64,000 bases of DNA from Bacillota bacterium (lineage in GTDB: Bacteria; Bacillota; Clostridia; Lachnospirales; Lachnospiraceae). The position numbers and the translations under genes were made by a program. Below are positions 34,039 through 43,162 of the stretch, in pieces. Positions within the stretch are counted from its first letter, which is position 1. Every line of letters begins with the position of its first letter. The stretch covers positions 310,001 to 374,000 of the forward strand of contig JAEYGZ010000039.1 in assembly GCA_023409535.1 (NCBI GenBank). The letters are read 5' to 3'. The notes under the pieces are model-generated. The model did not search any database. It was not told where the DNA came from and worked only from the letters and a program-made list of their open reading frames with translations.

Positions 34039-34950
34039 ATGATGCGAAATATCAAAAAGAAAAACCGAAAGCCAATCGGAAAGGAAGAAAAATTCGTAAG
34101 GGCAATTTTCTACATCGTAATTACGGCCTTTGCTTTAATCTGTCTGCTTCCCTTCTTATTAATGATTACCTCTTCCTTTATGAATGAGAAGGAAATTTTG
34201 ACGGAAGGCTATAAGCTTATTCCTAAGCGTATCAGCTTCAGTGCATATGAATTCCTGTTCAGAAATTCCAAGAATTTACTTGCTTCCTATCGCATAACCA
34301 TAACGATTGCCGTAACAGGTACCGTACTCGGGCTGTTCTTTATGTCTATGGCCGGTTATGTGTTATGCCGCAAGGATTTAAAGTACCGGAATCAGATTTC
34401 CTTCTTTATGTATTTTACGACCTTATTCAGCGGCGGTCTGATACCAAGCTATATCTTAATGGTAAACGGCCTCGGCTTAAAGGACAGCATTTGGGCGATG
34501 ATCCTGCCGGGACTCATGAGTCCCTGGTCCATCTTCTTAATGAGGAATTTCATGAAAGCAATACCGGATTCGCTCTATGAATCTGCTGCCATCGACGGTG
34601 CGGGCGATTTTAAGATTTACTGGAGAATATATATGCCTTTAGCGAAGCCGTCTCTGGCGACCATCGGATTGTTTTTAACCCTGGGATATTGGAATGAATG
34701 GTATAATGCCATGCTATATATCCAATCGGCGGTAAAATTCCCGCTCCAATATTTCCTGCAAAGGATCGTAAGCCAGGCAAATATTCAGTTGCTGATCCAG
34801 AAGGGTGTCACCGTCAATATCGGAGATCTCCCGTCAGAGTCAATTAAAATGGCAACGGCAGTAGTTGCCATCGGACCGATTATTTTATTATACCCGTTTG
34901 TGCAGAGATACTTTGTAAGCGGTCTTACCATCGGTGCCGTAAAGGGTTGA
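34039..34950 (+). CDS. ABC sugar transporter permease (YtcP/MalG type)
   Basis: 303 residues with six membrane segments. EAA loop ESAAIDGAGDFKIYWRIYMPLAKP. N-terminal KKKNRKPIGKEEKF is cytoplasmic. The C-terminal FVQRYFVSGLTIGAVKG is a hallmark of this permease group. It starts 23 bp after the first permease (ATG 34039 or 34042; GAAAGG upstream). Pairs with the preceding permease. Confidence 0.93.
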   Translation: MMRNIKKKNRKPIGKEEKFVRAIFYIVITAFALICLLPFLLMITSSFMNEKEILTEGYKLIPKRISFSAYEFLFRNSKNLLASYRITITIAVTGTVLGLFFMSMAGYVLCRKDLKYRNQISFFMYFTTLFSGGLIPSYILMVNGLGLKDSIWAMILPGLMSPWSIFLMRNFMKAIPDSLYESAAIDGAGDFKIYWRIYMPLAKPSLATIGLFLTLGYWNEWYNAMLYIQSAVKFPLQYFLQRIVSQANIQLLIQKGVTVNIGDLPSESIKMATAVVAIGPIILLYPFVQRYFVSGLTIGAVKG

Positions 34951-34956
34951 TAATAT

Positions 34957-34976
34957 GCTGTGCGCACAGCTTATTA
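34957..34976 (+). terminator. Hairpin between permease and binding-protein genes
   Basis: A perfect palindrome GCTGTGCGCACAGC (34957-34970) followed by TTATTATAT. Weak terminator or processing site that could set the higher level of the downstream lipoprotein. The rest of the gap to 35131 shows no gene. Confidence 0.45.
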
Positions 34977-35131
34977 TATATAACATGTGGTTATAGTGTC
35001 AAAAGGTCAGGCTGCTTGGCAGCATTGGCTGATAACGCAATAACGGCAGCTGAAAAGTTTGCTTTTCTATGCTGTTTTGTGGAATATAGACACATTAATC
35101 AAAACTTTTTATATCATAGGAGGATTTAGAT

Positions 35132-36703
35132 ATGATGAGAAAAATTATCGCAACATTAGTTGTTCTGGTTATGTCTATGAGCTTGCTGACTGCATGCAGC
35201 TCTAAAGGCACAGACACAAAGACGCCCTCAGATACTACTCCCGGCGCTACACAGACACCGGCTACTGATGGCAGCAGCAATACAATTGACACATCAAAAG
35301 AAGTAAATCTGGTTATGTACCTGTACGGCAGCGAAGGCGTTGCCAACCAGGATATTCTTGCCGCTTTAAATGAGAAGTTAAAGGCAAGCATCAATGCCAC
35401 ACTTGAGATTAAATACATTGACTGGGGTAACATTGCCACACAGTACCCGTTATTATTTACTTCAGGTGAGAAGTTTGATATGGCTTATGTAGCCTCCAAC
35501 TCAGCTATTCCTTATGCAACGATTGCAAAACAGGGTGGTTTGGTAGATATCACAACCATGCTTGACACATATGCGCCTGCCTTAAAGTCCGAGTTAGGCA
35601 CTGCATGGGACAGCATGAAGGTTGACGGTAAGATCTATGGCGTACCCAGCACTTACAGCGAGTATACGGCATATGGTTTTGTAACCCGTAAGGACATCAT
35701 GGACAAGGTTAACCTGACTGCAATCACCTCTGTCGCAGATATGGAGAAATATATGGATGAAGCGCTTGCAGAAGGATATGTTCCGTTAAACGGCAGCGCT
35801 AACCTTGCAATGGACCTGTACCATATGTTTATCGATACTACCGGAGATTATATTGATGCTCCCGGTATCCCGAACAATGAAATGTATCTCGCCGGAACAA
35901 AGACTGCTCCGGATACAATCGCTCATCCTGCATTCACACCTGAATTTGAAGCATTTGCAGTTAAGATGAATGAGTGGGCACAAAAGGGATATTGGTCAAA
36001 GGATGTATTATCCGCTTCCCAGGATGATAAGGATAATTTCTATAACGGTTTATCCGCAGCATATATCAGCCATATGCCCGACTGGTCAGGTAACTACGGA
36101 CTTCAGCAGCAAAAGCTGCCCGGTATTGAAACTGAATTCTATGCATTCCCGGAAGCCGCAGGCAAGATTGTTAAGAAGATGGGTGTGGAAAATGCAACCG
36201 GTATCAGCGCAACCTCCGATAATCCGGAGAGAGCACTTATGCTAATTGAGAAGCTTATGACAGATAAGGAATGCTACGATTTATTCCAGTATGGTATTCT
36301 TGGAAGACAGTATGAAGTTACCGACGGCAAGATTACAAGACCCGCAAGCTTTGATGAAAAGGTTGACGGCGGCGGTTTCTCGGGCTGGGCTCTTCGTACC
36401 GATAAATTAAATGTTCCTATGGCTACGGAGGATCCCCGCCGTTATACTTTAAATGAGGCATGGGGTAAGGTTGCAATCGACAACCCTTATGTTGGCTTCA
36501 GCTTTGATAATTCCAGTGTTGCTTCCGAACTATCAGCAATTGCTAACGTAGATTCTCAGCTTGGCATTCAGATTATGTTAGGCAAGACTGCCCAGGATCC
36601 CAAGGCAGCAGTTGCAGAATACAAATCACAGCTGGAAGCAGCAGGTATTCAAAATGTTGTTGATGCGGTAAATTCACAGCTGGCTGCATTCAGAGCACAA
36701 TAG
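35132..36703 (+). CDS. Extracellular sugar-binding lipoprotein of the ABC importer
   Basis: 523 residues. Signal peptide MMRKIIATLVVLVMSMSLL with lipobox LTAC, so it is anchored outside the membrane. A Thr/Ser/Pro-rich linker (about 25-50) is followed by a type I solute-binding fold of the large (about 500-residue) LipO/YtcQ-like group. Strong site TAGGAGGA at 35117-35124 and ATG at 35132. With the two permeases it forms an oligosaccharide importer; the locus content suggests beta-1,2-glucooligosaccharides (inference). A hairpin follows the gene. Confidence 0.92.
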   Translation: MMRKIIATLVVLVMSMSLLTACSSKGTDTKTPSDTTPGATQTPATDGSSNTIDTSKEVNLVMYLYGSEGVANQDILAALNEKLKASINATLEIKYIDWGNIATQYPLLFTSGEKFDMAYVASNSAIPYATIAKQGGLVDITTMLDTYAPALKSELGTAWDSMKVDGKIYGVPSTYSEYTAYGFVTRKDIMDKVNLTAITSVADMEKYMDEALAEGYVPLNGSANLAMDLYHMFIDTTGDYIDAPGIPNNEMYLAGTKTAPDTIAHPAFTPEFEAFAVKMNEWAQKGYWSKDVLSASQDDKDNFYNGLSAAYISHMPDWSGNYGLQQQKLPGIETEFYAFPEAAGKIVKKMGVENATGISATSDNPERALMLIEKLMTDKECYDLFQYGILGRQYEVTDGKITRPASFDEKVDGGGFSGWALRTDKLNVPMATEDPRRYTLNEAWGKVAIDNPYVGFSFDNSSVASELSAIANVDSQLGIQIMLGKTAQDPKAAVAEYKSQLEAAGIQNVVDAVNSQLAAFRAQ

Positions 36704-36723
36704 TCACGAGAAGCAGATTTTAT

Positions 36724-36759
36724 GACGCATCACCGGTTCATACCGGCCGGTGATGTGTC
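36724..36759 (+). terminator. Stem-loop after the binding-protein gene
   Basis: A 13-bp stem (36724-36736 with 36747-36759, one G-T pair) and a 10-nt loop, followed by A residues instead of T. More likely an mRNA 3'-end stabiliser than a full terminator. Confidence 0.55.
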
Positions 36760-36844
36760 AAAAAAAGATGGAAATATATGTGGTAAAATGGTACAATGGT
36801 AAGCAGATTTGGACGGATTTTACAGTTTGGAGGATAGTTGATTT

Positions 36845-37879
36845 ATGAGCGTAACCATTAAGGATGTAGCAAGAATATCAGGTGTCGGAATCGCTACGGT
36901 TTCCAGAGTTCTCAATAATAGTGGTATCACAAGTAAAGAGACGAAGGAAAAGGTTATGGCTGCAGTGAGGGAATTAAACTATGTTCCCAATAACAGTGCC
37001 AGGGTGCTGAAAATGGGTCAGTCCAAGACGATTGCACTGCTGGTGAAAAGTATAACCAATCCGTTTTTTCAAAAGATGATTCATACTATAGAGCAAAAAG
37101 TATCCTTACGGGGTTACTATCTGGAAATGCGTAATGTAAACTATTCCCAGCGCGAAATGTCCATGGCGATTAAGGAAGTACAGGATAGAAATCTGAGCGG
37201 CGTTATTCTGATGGGCGGTAATTTTGAGTATACCAATGAGGACTTTGAGAGACTTGGAGTTCCCTGCGTGCTGTTGACAGTCGCTGCAGGTCAGGATGTT
37301 AATCCGGAGCTTTATTCCAGTATCATTATCGATGATGAGGTTGAGGGCTTTAAGGCAACCGAATACCTGATCAATCTGGGTCATCGCAGAATCGGATGCA
37401 TCTACAGCAACAGCGGCAATGCCACCACACCAAACCGCCTGCGCTTCCAGGGATATCAGAGGGCACTTCAGACGTATAACATCCCCTATGATATGGAACT
37501 GGTATCCTCGATTAATATCTCGGAATCCGGTTACGAATTCGGTTTTAATATGATGAAGAATCTGATGATGCGGCATAAGGATATGACGGCAGTGGTTACA
37601 GTAGCGGACACAATGGCAATCGGAGCGGCGAAAGCAGTAATATCTTCCGGACTTCGGGTACCGGAGGATATCTCCATTATCGGTTTTGATGGCATTGAGG
37701 TTGCTGAATTTTATAATCCGGCCCTGGACACCATATGTCAGCCTGCGGAACAGATGTCCTTAGGGGCAATCGACGCTTTGTTTGAAATGCTTCAGAATGG
37801 GAGAACAACCCACAAGGTTTATGAGGCTTCCCTTTTAAAGAGAGGCTCCTGCGCTCCCGGTACAACAGCAAAAAGATGA
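36845..37879 (+). CDS. LacI family transcriptional regulator
   Basis: 344 residues. N-terminal helix-turn-helix TIKDVARISGVGIATVSRVLN and hinge YVPNNSARVLKMGQSKTIALLV, then a periplasmic-binding-protein-like sensor domain (about 60-340). ATG at 36845 with GGAGGATAG upstream. Likely represses the divergent GH94 and importer promoters through the GTGGAAACG sites at 32756 and 32961, with a sugar as inducer. Confidence 0.93.
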   Translation: MSVTIKDVARISGVGIATVSRVLNNSGITSKETKEKVMAAVRELNYVPNNSARVLKMGQSKTIALLVKSITNPFFQKMIHTIEQKVSLRGYYLEMRNVNYSQREMSMAIKEVQDRNLSGVILMGGNFEYTNEDFERLGVPCVLLTVAAGQDVNPELYSSIIIDDEVEGFKATEYLINLGHRRIGCIYSNSGNATTPNRLRFQGYQRALQTYNIPYDMELVSSINISESGYEFGFNMMKNLMMRHKDMTAVVTVADTMAIGAAKAVISSGLRVPEDISIIGFDGIEVAEFYNPALDTICQPAEQMSLGAIDALFEMLQNGRTTHKVYEASLLKRGSCAPGTTAKR

Positions 37880-37909
37880 CCATAATAAAATGTAAATGTA
37901 GACTTGTAG

Positions 37910-37965
37910 CGCCAATTCAACTGTTTGGAAGGCTTGCAACCAAAGCCCCCTCCTGTGAATTGGCG
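37910..37965 (+). other. Stem-loop between the lacI-like gene and GH3
   Basis: A 10-bp perfect stem CGCCAATTCA/TGAATTGGCG (37910-37919, 37956-37965) encloses a smaller TTTGG/CCAAA hairpin. The GH3 start is 25 bp further on. It has no T-run; it may be a leader RNA structure or an operator-like dyad. Confidence 0.5.
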
Positions 37966-37989
37966 TATTGTATCTTATAGGAGAAATAA

Positions 37990-40209
37990 ATGGAACAGAA
38001 TAAACTGACTGAACTGCTTCGTGACATGACGATCGATGAGAAAATAGACCAGCTTTTGCAGGTATGCGCTTATTACTACGAAAAGGAGGGCGTCATCACC
38101 GGCCCGGAGAATACTGCCGGATATCATGAGGCAGAGATACAGAATGCCGGTTCGGTTCTCGGCGGAGGCGGAGCGGCAAATCTTAAGAATATACAAGAGA
38201 ACTATATCAAAAGTCAACCCCACCATATTCCGCTGCTTTTTATGGCGGATATTATTAACGGTTATCGAACCATATTTCCAATTCCTCTGGCCCAGGGTGC
38301 GACCTTTCATCCCGAGCTGGTGAAAAAGGCTGCCGAAGTCTCTGCAAGAGAATCAGCCGCAGCGGGACTGCATCTTACTTTTTCCCCGATGATTGACCTG
38401 GTACGGGATCCAAGATGGGGAAGGGTCATGGAATCCGCCGGTGAGGATACTTACCTGAACCAGTGCTTTTCCAGAGCAATGGTGGAAGGCTACCAGGGGA
38501 CGGGAAGCCTGAAGGAAAAGGGAAGAATTGCTGCCTGTGTTAAGCATTTTGCGGGATACGGCGCTCCCACCGGAGGGCGGGATTATAATACGGTGGAACT
38601 GTCCGAGCGAACCCTGCGGGAGAACTATCTTCCTGCTTATCAGGCGGGAATTGAAGCCGGCGCGGCTGCCGTTATGGCTTCTTTTAATACACTGGACAGA
38701 ATTCCCTCCACCGGCAATAAGAAGCTGCTGCGGAATATTCTGCGCAAGGAGATGGGCTTTGACGGTGTACTGATCTCGGATTGGGCTGCCATTGAGGAAC
38801 TGATCGCCCATGGTGTCGCCGCAGATAAGAAAGAGGCCGCAAAGCTTGCCTTGGAAGCGGGAATGGATATTGATATGATGACCACCTGCTACTGCAGGAA
38901 CTTAAAGGAACTGATTGAAGAGGGTTCCATCAGCACAGCACTGCTCGATGAAGCAGTACTGAGAATTCTTAACCTGAAGAATGAACTGGGCTTATTTGAA
39001 AATCCCTTCAAGGATGCGGAGGAAGAAGAGGAGCGTCAGCTTATCTTATGTGAGGAGCACAGAAGAACGGCAAAAGAGACAGCCATAGAATCTATGGTCC
39101 TGTTAAAGAACGAGGGTATCTTACCCCTTGATAAAGAGTCGGCTGCCAATGGTGATGTAAAGATTGCCGTCATCGGTCCCTATGCCTCCTATCAATGGAT
39201 CAGCGGTGTATGGTCAATCTTTGCCAGGATAGAGGAGAACATTTCTCTGGAGACCGGAATCAAAAACCTGGGTTTGGAGAATATATGCTTTGCCAAGGGC
39301 AGTCCCTTTGTAGACACCATCAAAAACCTGGAGATGAATCCCCGCCTGAAGGCATTGGAAGAGGATATGCCCCTAAAGGAGCAGCTGCTTGCCCGGGCAT
39401 TGGAGCTGGCCAAGGCTGCAGATGTTGTAGTCCTGGCGCTTGGTGAGCATCCCCAGCAGTCGGGGGAAGCCACCAGCCGTACCGGCTTATCGATTCCTGC
39501 GGTACAGATGGAGCTCCTTAACAAGATCTATGAAGTTAATCAAAACATTGCCGTCGTACTCTTTGGCGGAAGGCCGCTTACCATAGAGAAAGTGTGTAAT
39601 AAGGCAAAAGCTGTGCTTGAGGTATGGCTGCCGGGTACGGAGGGAGGGAATGCAATTGCGGAGGTTCTGTTTGGTGATGCATATCCTTCCGGTAAGTTAT
39701 CCATGAGTTTTCCTTATAATGTAGGACAGGTACCGGTATTTTACAGTGAATTTAACACAGGCAGACCCTATCGCGGACAGGAAGGAAAATATCTGTCCAA
39801 ATATATTGATGTTCCCAATGCTCCCTTGTTTCCCTTTGGGTATGGATTATCCTATACGCAGTTTGAGATCTCTGATGTGACGCTCAGCCGTCAGGTCTTA
39901 AACAGGGATACCGACATTCAGGCAGCTGTTAAGGTGAGGAACACCGGTAATTGTACCGGCAAGGAAGTGGTGCAGATGTATGTTCAGGATGTTAAGGGCA
40001 GCGTAGTGCGGCCGGTAAAAGAACTGAAGGGATTTCAGAAGATAGAGCTCCGTCCGGGCGAAGAAAGAGAAGTATCTTTCACAATTACGGAGAAAATGCT
40101 GCGATTCTATGATATTAATATGAATTATACCAGCGAACCTGGAGAATTTATAATATATGTCGGAAACTGCAGTGATACCACAAACAGTAAACCCTTTTAT
40201 CTGGAATAG
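37990..40209 (+). CDS. GH3 family beta-glucosidase
   Basis: 739 residues. The N-terminal TIM-barrel shows DPRWGRVMESAGEDTYL, KHFAGYG and nucleophile Asp 264 in GVLISDWAAI. The alpha/beta sandwich follows (about 360-600), then a fibronectin III-like end (VVQMYVQDVKGSVVRPVKELKGFQKIEL). No signal peptide, so cytoplasmic. GH3 with a GH94 phosphorylase and the importer repeats the Listeria layout in which GH3 cleaves sophorose. ATG 37990 after AGGAGAAA. The stop codon lies within the first copy of a 24-bp tandem repeat. Confidence 0.92.
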   Translation: MEQNKLTELLRDMTIDEKIDQLLQVCAYYYEKEGVITGPENTAGYHEAEIQNAGSVLGGGGAANLKNIQENYIKSQPHHIPLLFMADIINGYRTIFPIPLAQGATFHPELVKKAAEVSARESAAAGLHLTFSPMIDLVRDPRWGRVMESAGEDTYLNQCFSRAMVEGYQGTGSLKEKGRIAACVKHFAGYGAPTGGRDYNTVELSERTLRENYLPAYQAGIEAGAAAVMASFNTLDRIPSTGNKKLLRNILRKEMGFDGVLISDWAAIEELIAHGVAADKKEAAKLALEAGMDIDMMTTCYCRNLKELIEEGSISTALLDEAVLRILNLKNELGLFENPFKDAEEEEERQLILCEEHRRTAKETAIESMVLLKNEGILPLDKESAANGDVKIAVIGPYASYQWISGVWSIFARIEENISLETGIKNLGLENICFAKGSPFVDTIKNLEMNPRLKALEEDMPLKEQLLARALELAKAADVVVLALGEHPQQSGEATSRTGLSIPAVQMELLNKIYEVNQNIAVVLFGGRPLTIEKVCNKAKAVLEVWLPGTEGGNAIAEVLFGDAYPSGKLSMSFPYNVGQVPVFYSEFNTGRPYRGQEGKYLSKYIDVPNAPLFPFGYGLSYTQFEISDVTLSRQVLNRDTDIQAAVKVRNTGNCTGKEVVQMYVQDVKGSVVRPVKELKGFQKIELRPGEEREVSFTITEKMLRFYDINMNYTSEPGEFIIYVGNCSDTTNSKPFYLE

Positions 40210-40302
40210 CTGCTTTTGCTATTCCATGAGTAGCTGCTTTTGCTATTCCATGAGTAGCTGCTTTTGTTATTCCATGAATAGCTGTTTCTGCTACCCCCTG
40301 AG
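40207..40302 (+). repeat. Four tandem 24-bp repeats at the GH3 3' end
   Basis: Units at 40207-40230, 40231-40254, 40255-40278 and 40279-40302. The first two are identical, the third has two changes and the fourth is diverged. Each begins TAGCTG, so each carries a potential stop in the GH3 frame; the GH3 stop is the first of them. 24 bp is a multiple of three. Confidence 0.9.
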
Positions 40303-40312
40303 GCAGCAGAAC

Positions 40313-40341
40313 TTGACTTCGTTTGAAGAAAAGGTTATAAT
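40313..40341 (+). promoter_or_regulatory. ptsI promoter
   Basis: TTGACT at 40313-40318 and TATAAT at 40336-40341 with a 17-bp spacer. Transcription would start near 40348 and immediately produce the antiterminator leader. Confidence 0.8.
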
Positions 40342-40355
40342 TTGGTTGAATTGTT

Positions 40356-40426
40356 AGGATTGTAACTGTTGAATCAGGCAAGACCGACTTAATAATAAGC
40401 AATTATTATTAGGAAGGTCTTTTTTA
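40356..40426 (+). promoter_or_regulatory. BglG/LicT-type ribonucleic antiterminator (RAT) overlapping a terminator
   Basis: The leader contains GGATTGTAACTG (40357-40368), a short loop and CAGGCAAGACC (40375-40385). This matches the RAT consensus of sacB, bglP and ptsG (GGATTGTTACTG...CAGGCAAAACC) with only single-base changes. Its 3' part AAGACC (40380-40385) is also the left foot of a terminator: AAGACC pairs with GGTCTT at 40416-40421, with an inner AATAATA/TATTATT stem and a T-run to 40426. A BglG/GlcT-family protein, not encoded here, would bind the RAT and allow ptsI transcription. Confidence 0.85.
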
Positions 40427-40454
40427 TATTATTAGAGGAGAAGGAGAATTGGTT

Positions 40455-42074
40455 ATGATTATGTTAAATGGCAGAGGTGTCTGCGGCGGTATTGCAATAG
40501 GCAAACTTCAGTTTTATAAAAAGGAGTCGGAGATAATTAAGCGGTATAAGGTAGATTCTCAGGCATCTGAGCTGGAACGTCTGGAGCAGGCGAAGAAGAA
40601 AGCGGCAGACCAGCTTCAGATCTTATATGAGAAGGCGCTGTCAGAAGTGGGAGAATCAGGAGCCATGATCTTTGAGGCGCATCAGATGATGCTGGAGGAT
40701 GCGGATTATCTGGATTCCATTCGGAATATTATTCATACCCAAAATGTGAATGCGGAATATGCCATAGGCGTTACCTGTGACCATTTTGTGCAGATATTCT
40801 CTTCCATGGAGGATGACTATATGAAGGAGCGCGCGGCGGATATCAGGGATATCTCCGAGCGGTTGGTGAAAGCATTTGGCAGCGGGGATAGCGGACCGGT
40901 CCTATCTGAGCCGGTAATTCTTGCGGCAGAGGATCTTGCTCCCAGCGAGACGGTTCAAATGGATAAAAGCAAAATATTATCCTTTGTAACCAGGCAGGGC
41001 TCTGTTAATTCCCATACGGCGATCCTTGCCAGGACGATGAATATTCCGGCAATGATCGGTGCCGGACAGGAGCTGCTGGAGGAATATGACGGCATGCTTG
41101 CGGTTGTGGACGGTTATACAGGAAAAATCTATATTGATCCGGAAGAGAGTATGCTGCGGGAGCTGCAGGAGAAGAAAAGGAAGGACGAGGAACGAAGAGC
41201 CCTCCTTCTTGAATTGAAGGGAAAGGATAACGTTACAAGGAGCGGTCAAAGACTGGAGGTCTATGCTAACATCGGCAGTGCGGAGGATATCGGCGAGGTA
41301 TTAAAGAATGATGCCGGTGGTATTGGACTGCTTCGGAGTGAGTTTATTTATCTGAATAAGGATACCTTTCCCACAGAGGAGGAACAGTTTGGCATATACA
41401 AATATATTGCGGAAAGTATGGCAGGCAAGAAGGTAATTATCCGTACACTGGATATCGGGGCAGATAAGCAGGTTGATTATTTTGGGCTGCCTAAGGAGGA
41501 GAATCCGGCGATGGGATACCGCGCAATCCGTATCTGTCTGACCCAAAAGGATATCTTTAAGACCCAGCTGCGTGCCCTTTACCGTGCCTCGGCTTATGGC
41601 AATATTGCAATCATGTTCCCTATGATTATCTCGGTGGAAGAGGTCCGTGAGATTAAGGAAATGATTGCTGAGATCAGAACTGAACTGGACGGTCTTGGCA
41701 TTGAATACAACCGGAAGCTGGAGCTTGGTATTATGATTGAAACTCCGGCTGCGGTAATGATCAGCGACCTTTTGGCAAAGGAGGTGGATTTCTTCAGTAT
41801 CGGGACCAATGATCTGACCCAGTATACAACAGCGGTTGACAGACAGAATCCCAAGCTTGAGAAGTTTTATCATCCCCATCATCCCGCAATCCTTCGGATG
41901 CTTCAGATGACTGCGGATCACGCCCATAAGAACGGCATATGGGTAGGGATCTGCGGTGAACTTGCGGCAGATTTGACCATGACGGAGACCTTCCTTCGCA
42001 TGGGAATCGATGAATTGTCCGTTGCTCCGGGTATGGTTCTGGAGGTGCGAAAGACAGTCAGAGAATGTGAATGA
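40455..42074 (+). CDS. ptsI: Phosphoenolpyruvate-protein phosphotransferase (PTS enzyme I)
   Basis: 539 residues. Enzyme I takes phosphate from PEP and passes it to HPr, in the cytoplasm. The phosphorylated His 187 lies in GSVNSHTAILART. The PEP-binding barrel shows GIGLLRSEFIYL, RTLDIGADKQ, GYRAIRICL, GIMIETPAAV, FFSIGTNDLTQYT and the catalytic Cys region GICGELA. I start at ATG 40455 after AAGGAG (40441-40446); TTG 40449 and ATG 40461 are alternatives. No ptsH (HPr) neighbour. Controlled by the leader antiterminator just upstream. Confidence 0.95.
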   Translation: MIMLNGRGVCGGIAIGKLQFYKKESEIIKRYKVDSQASELERLEQAKKKAADQLQILYEKALSEVGESGAMIFEAHQMMLEDADYLDSIRNIIHTQNVNAEYAIGVTCDHFVQIFSSMEDDYMKERAADIRDISERLVKAFGSGDSGPVLSEPVILAAEDLAPSETVQMDKSKILSFVTRQGSVNSHTAILARTMNIPAMIGAGQELLEEYDGMLAVVDGYTGKIYIDPEESMLRELQEKKRKDEERRALLLELKGKDNVTRSGQRLEVYANIGSAEDIGEVLKNDAGGIGLLRSEFIYLNKDTFPTEEEQFGIYKYIAESMAGKKVIIRTLDIGADKQVDYFGLPKEENPAMGYRAIRICLTQKDIFKTQLRALYRASAYGNIAIMFPMIISVEEVREIKEMIAEIRTELDGLGIEYNRKLELGIMIETPAAVMISDLLAKEVDFFSIGTNDLTQYTTAVDRQNPKLEKFYHPHHPAILRMLQMTADHAHKNGIWVGICGELAADLTMTETFLRMGIDELSVAPGMVLEVRKTVRECE

Positions 42075-42101
42075 TTATTACAAGGAATTGGAAATAATAG
42101 T

Positions 42102-42130
42102 TGCAAATTTTTGCCTGTAATCTTATACTT
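42102..42130 (+). promoter_or_regulatory. Promoter of the MoxR/DUF58 operon
   Basis: TTGCAA at 42102-42107 and TATACT at 42125-42130, 17-bp spacer, 70 bp before the moxR-like start. Confidence 0.65.
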
Positions 42131-42199
42131 TATTTCTATACGATATTACTTGCCAGAAAGCAGCAGCTTCTGAAAATCGCACAGAAAAGAGAGGATAAG

Positions 42200-43162
42200 A
42201 TGAACATAAAAAAATTTGAAGAATATTATGAAAAAATTCGAGCCAACTGCGCAAAGATTATCATCGGAAAAGAGGAATGCATCCGCAATATTGTCATTGC
42301 CTATCTTGCAGGAGGGCATGTGCTGCTGGAGGATGTTCCGGGTACCGGTAAGACCATGCTTTTTCGAGCATTTTCAACCTCTGTGGGCGGAAGTTTTAAA
42401 CGAATCCAGTTTACTCCCGATATCATGCCGTCCGATTTAACAGGGATTAACTTCTATAATCATAAGAGCGGTGAATTTGAATTCCGTCCAGGTCCGCTGT
42501 TTGCACAGATGGTCCTGGCAGATGAGATCAACCGTGCTACCCCCAGAACGCAGTCGAGTCTTCTGGAGGCTATGGCGGAGGGACAGATAACGGTGGACGG
42601 AACCACCTACTTTGTGGAGAAGCCTTTTATGGTAATGGCAACTCAGAATCCCTTGGAATCAGGGGGTACCTTCCCTCTGCCCGAGGCCCAGAAGGATAGA
42701 TTTATGATGAAGCTGTCCATGGGGTATATGCAGAGAGAGGAAGAATTGTCATTGCTGTCCAGGGAATCCTCTCTTGATATGCTTTCCCAGATCGGACAAG
42801 TGGTAACGGCAGAGGAAACCTGTGCACTGCAGCAGAGCTACCACGAGGTTGAAGTAAGTGATCCTGTGAAGGGATACCTTATGGATATCATTGATAAGAC
42901 CAGAAATGACCGCCGTATCCTGCTTGGAGCATCCACAAGAGCGACACTGTCCCTTTATCAGGCATCACAGCTATTGGCTGCAATTCAGGGCCGACCCTAT
43001 GTAATTCCCGAGGATGTGAAGAGTCTGGCAGTGAGTATCATGGAACACCGTATGAGCTTTACCGGTGTCATCAGGGATAACGAGTCGGCACAGATCTGCC
43101 GGGAAATAATTGATGAGGTGCCGGTACCTACGGAGCAGGTAATTGCCGAGGGAGTGATATAA
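42200..43162 (+). CDS. MoxR family AAA+ ATPase
   Basis: 320 residues. Walker A EDVPGTGKT (about 45-53), Walker B VLADEINRATPRTQSSLLEAM, sensor MATQNPLESGGTFPLPEAQKDRF. MoxR ATPases act as chaperone-like activators and are commonly encoded with DUF58 and large membrane proteins, as here. ATG 42200 follows GAGAGGA; the ATG of the next gene overlaps the stop (TAATG). Confidence 0.94.
   Translation: MNIKKFEEYYEKIRANCAKIIIGKEECIRNIVIAYLAGGHVLLEDVPGTGKTMLFRAFSTSVGGSFKRIQFTPDIMPSDLTGINFYNHKSGEFEFRPGPLFAQMVLADEINRATPRTQSSLLEAMAEGQITVDGTTYFVEKPFMVMATQNPLESGGTFPLPEAQKDRFMMKLSMGYMQREEELSLLSRESSLDMLSQIGQVVTAEETCALQQSYHEVEVSDPVKGYLMDIIDKTRNDRRILLGASTRATLSLYQASQLLAAIQGRPYVIPEDVKSLAVSIMEHRMSFTGVIRDNESAQICREIIDEVPVPTEQVIAEGVI

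Noticed and set aside
40207..40302. Possible CRISPR array.
   Set aside because: The units are directly adjacent 24-bp tandem copies with no spacers and no cas genes nearby.
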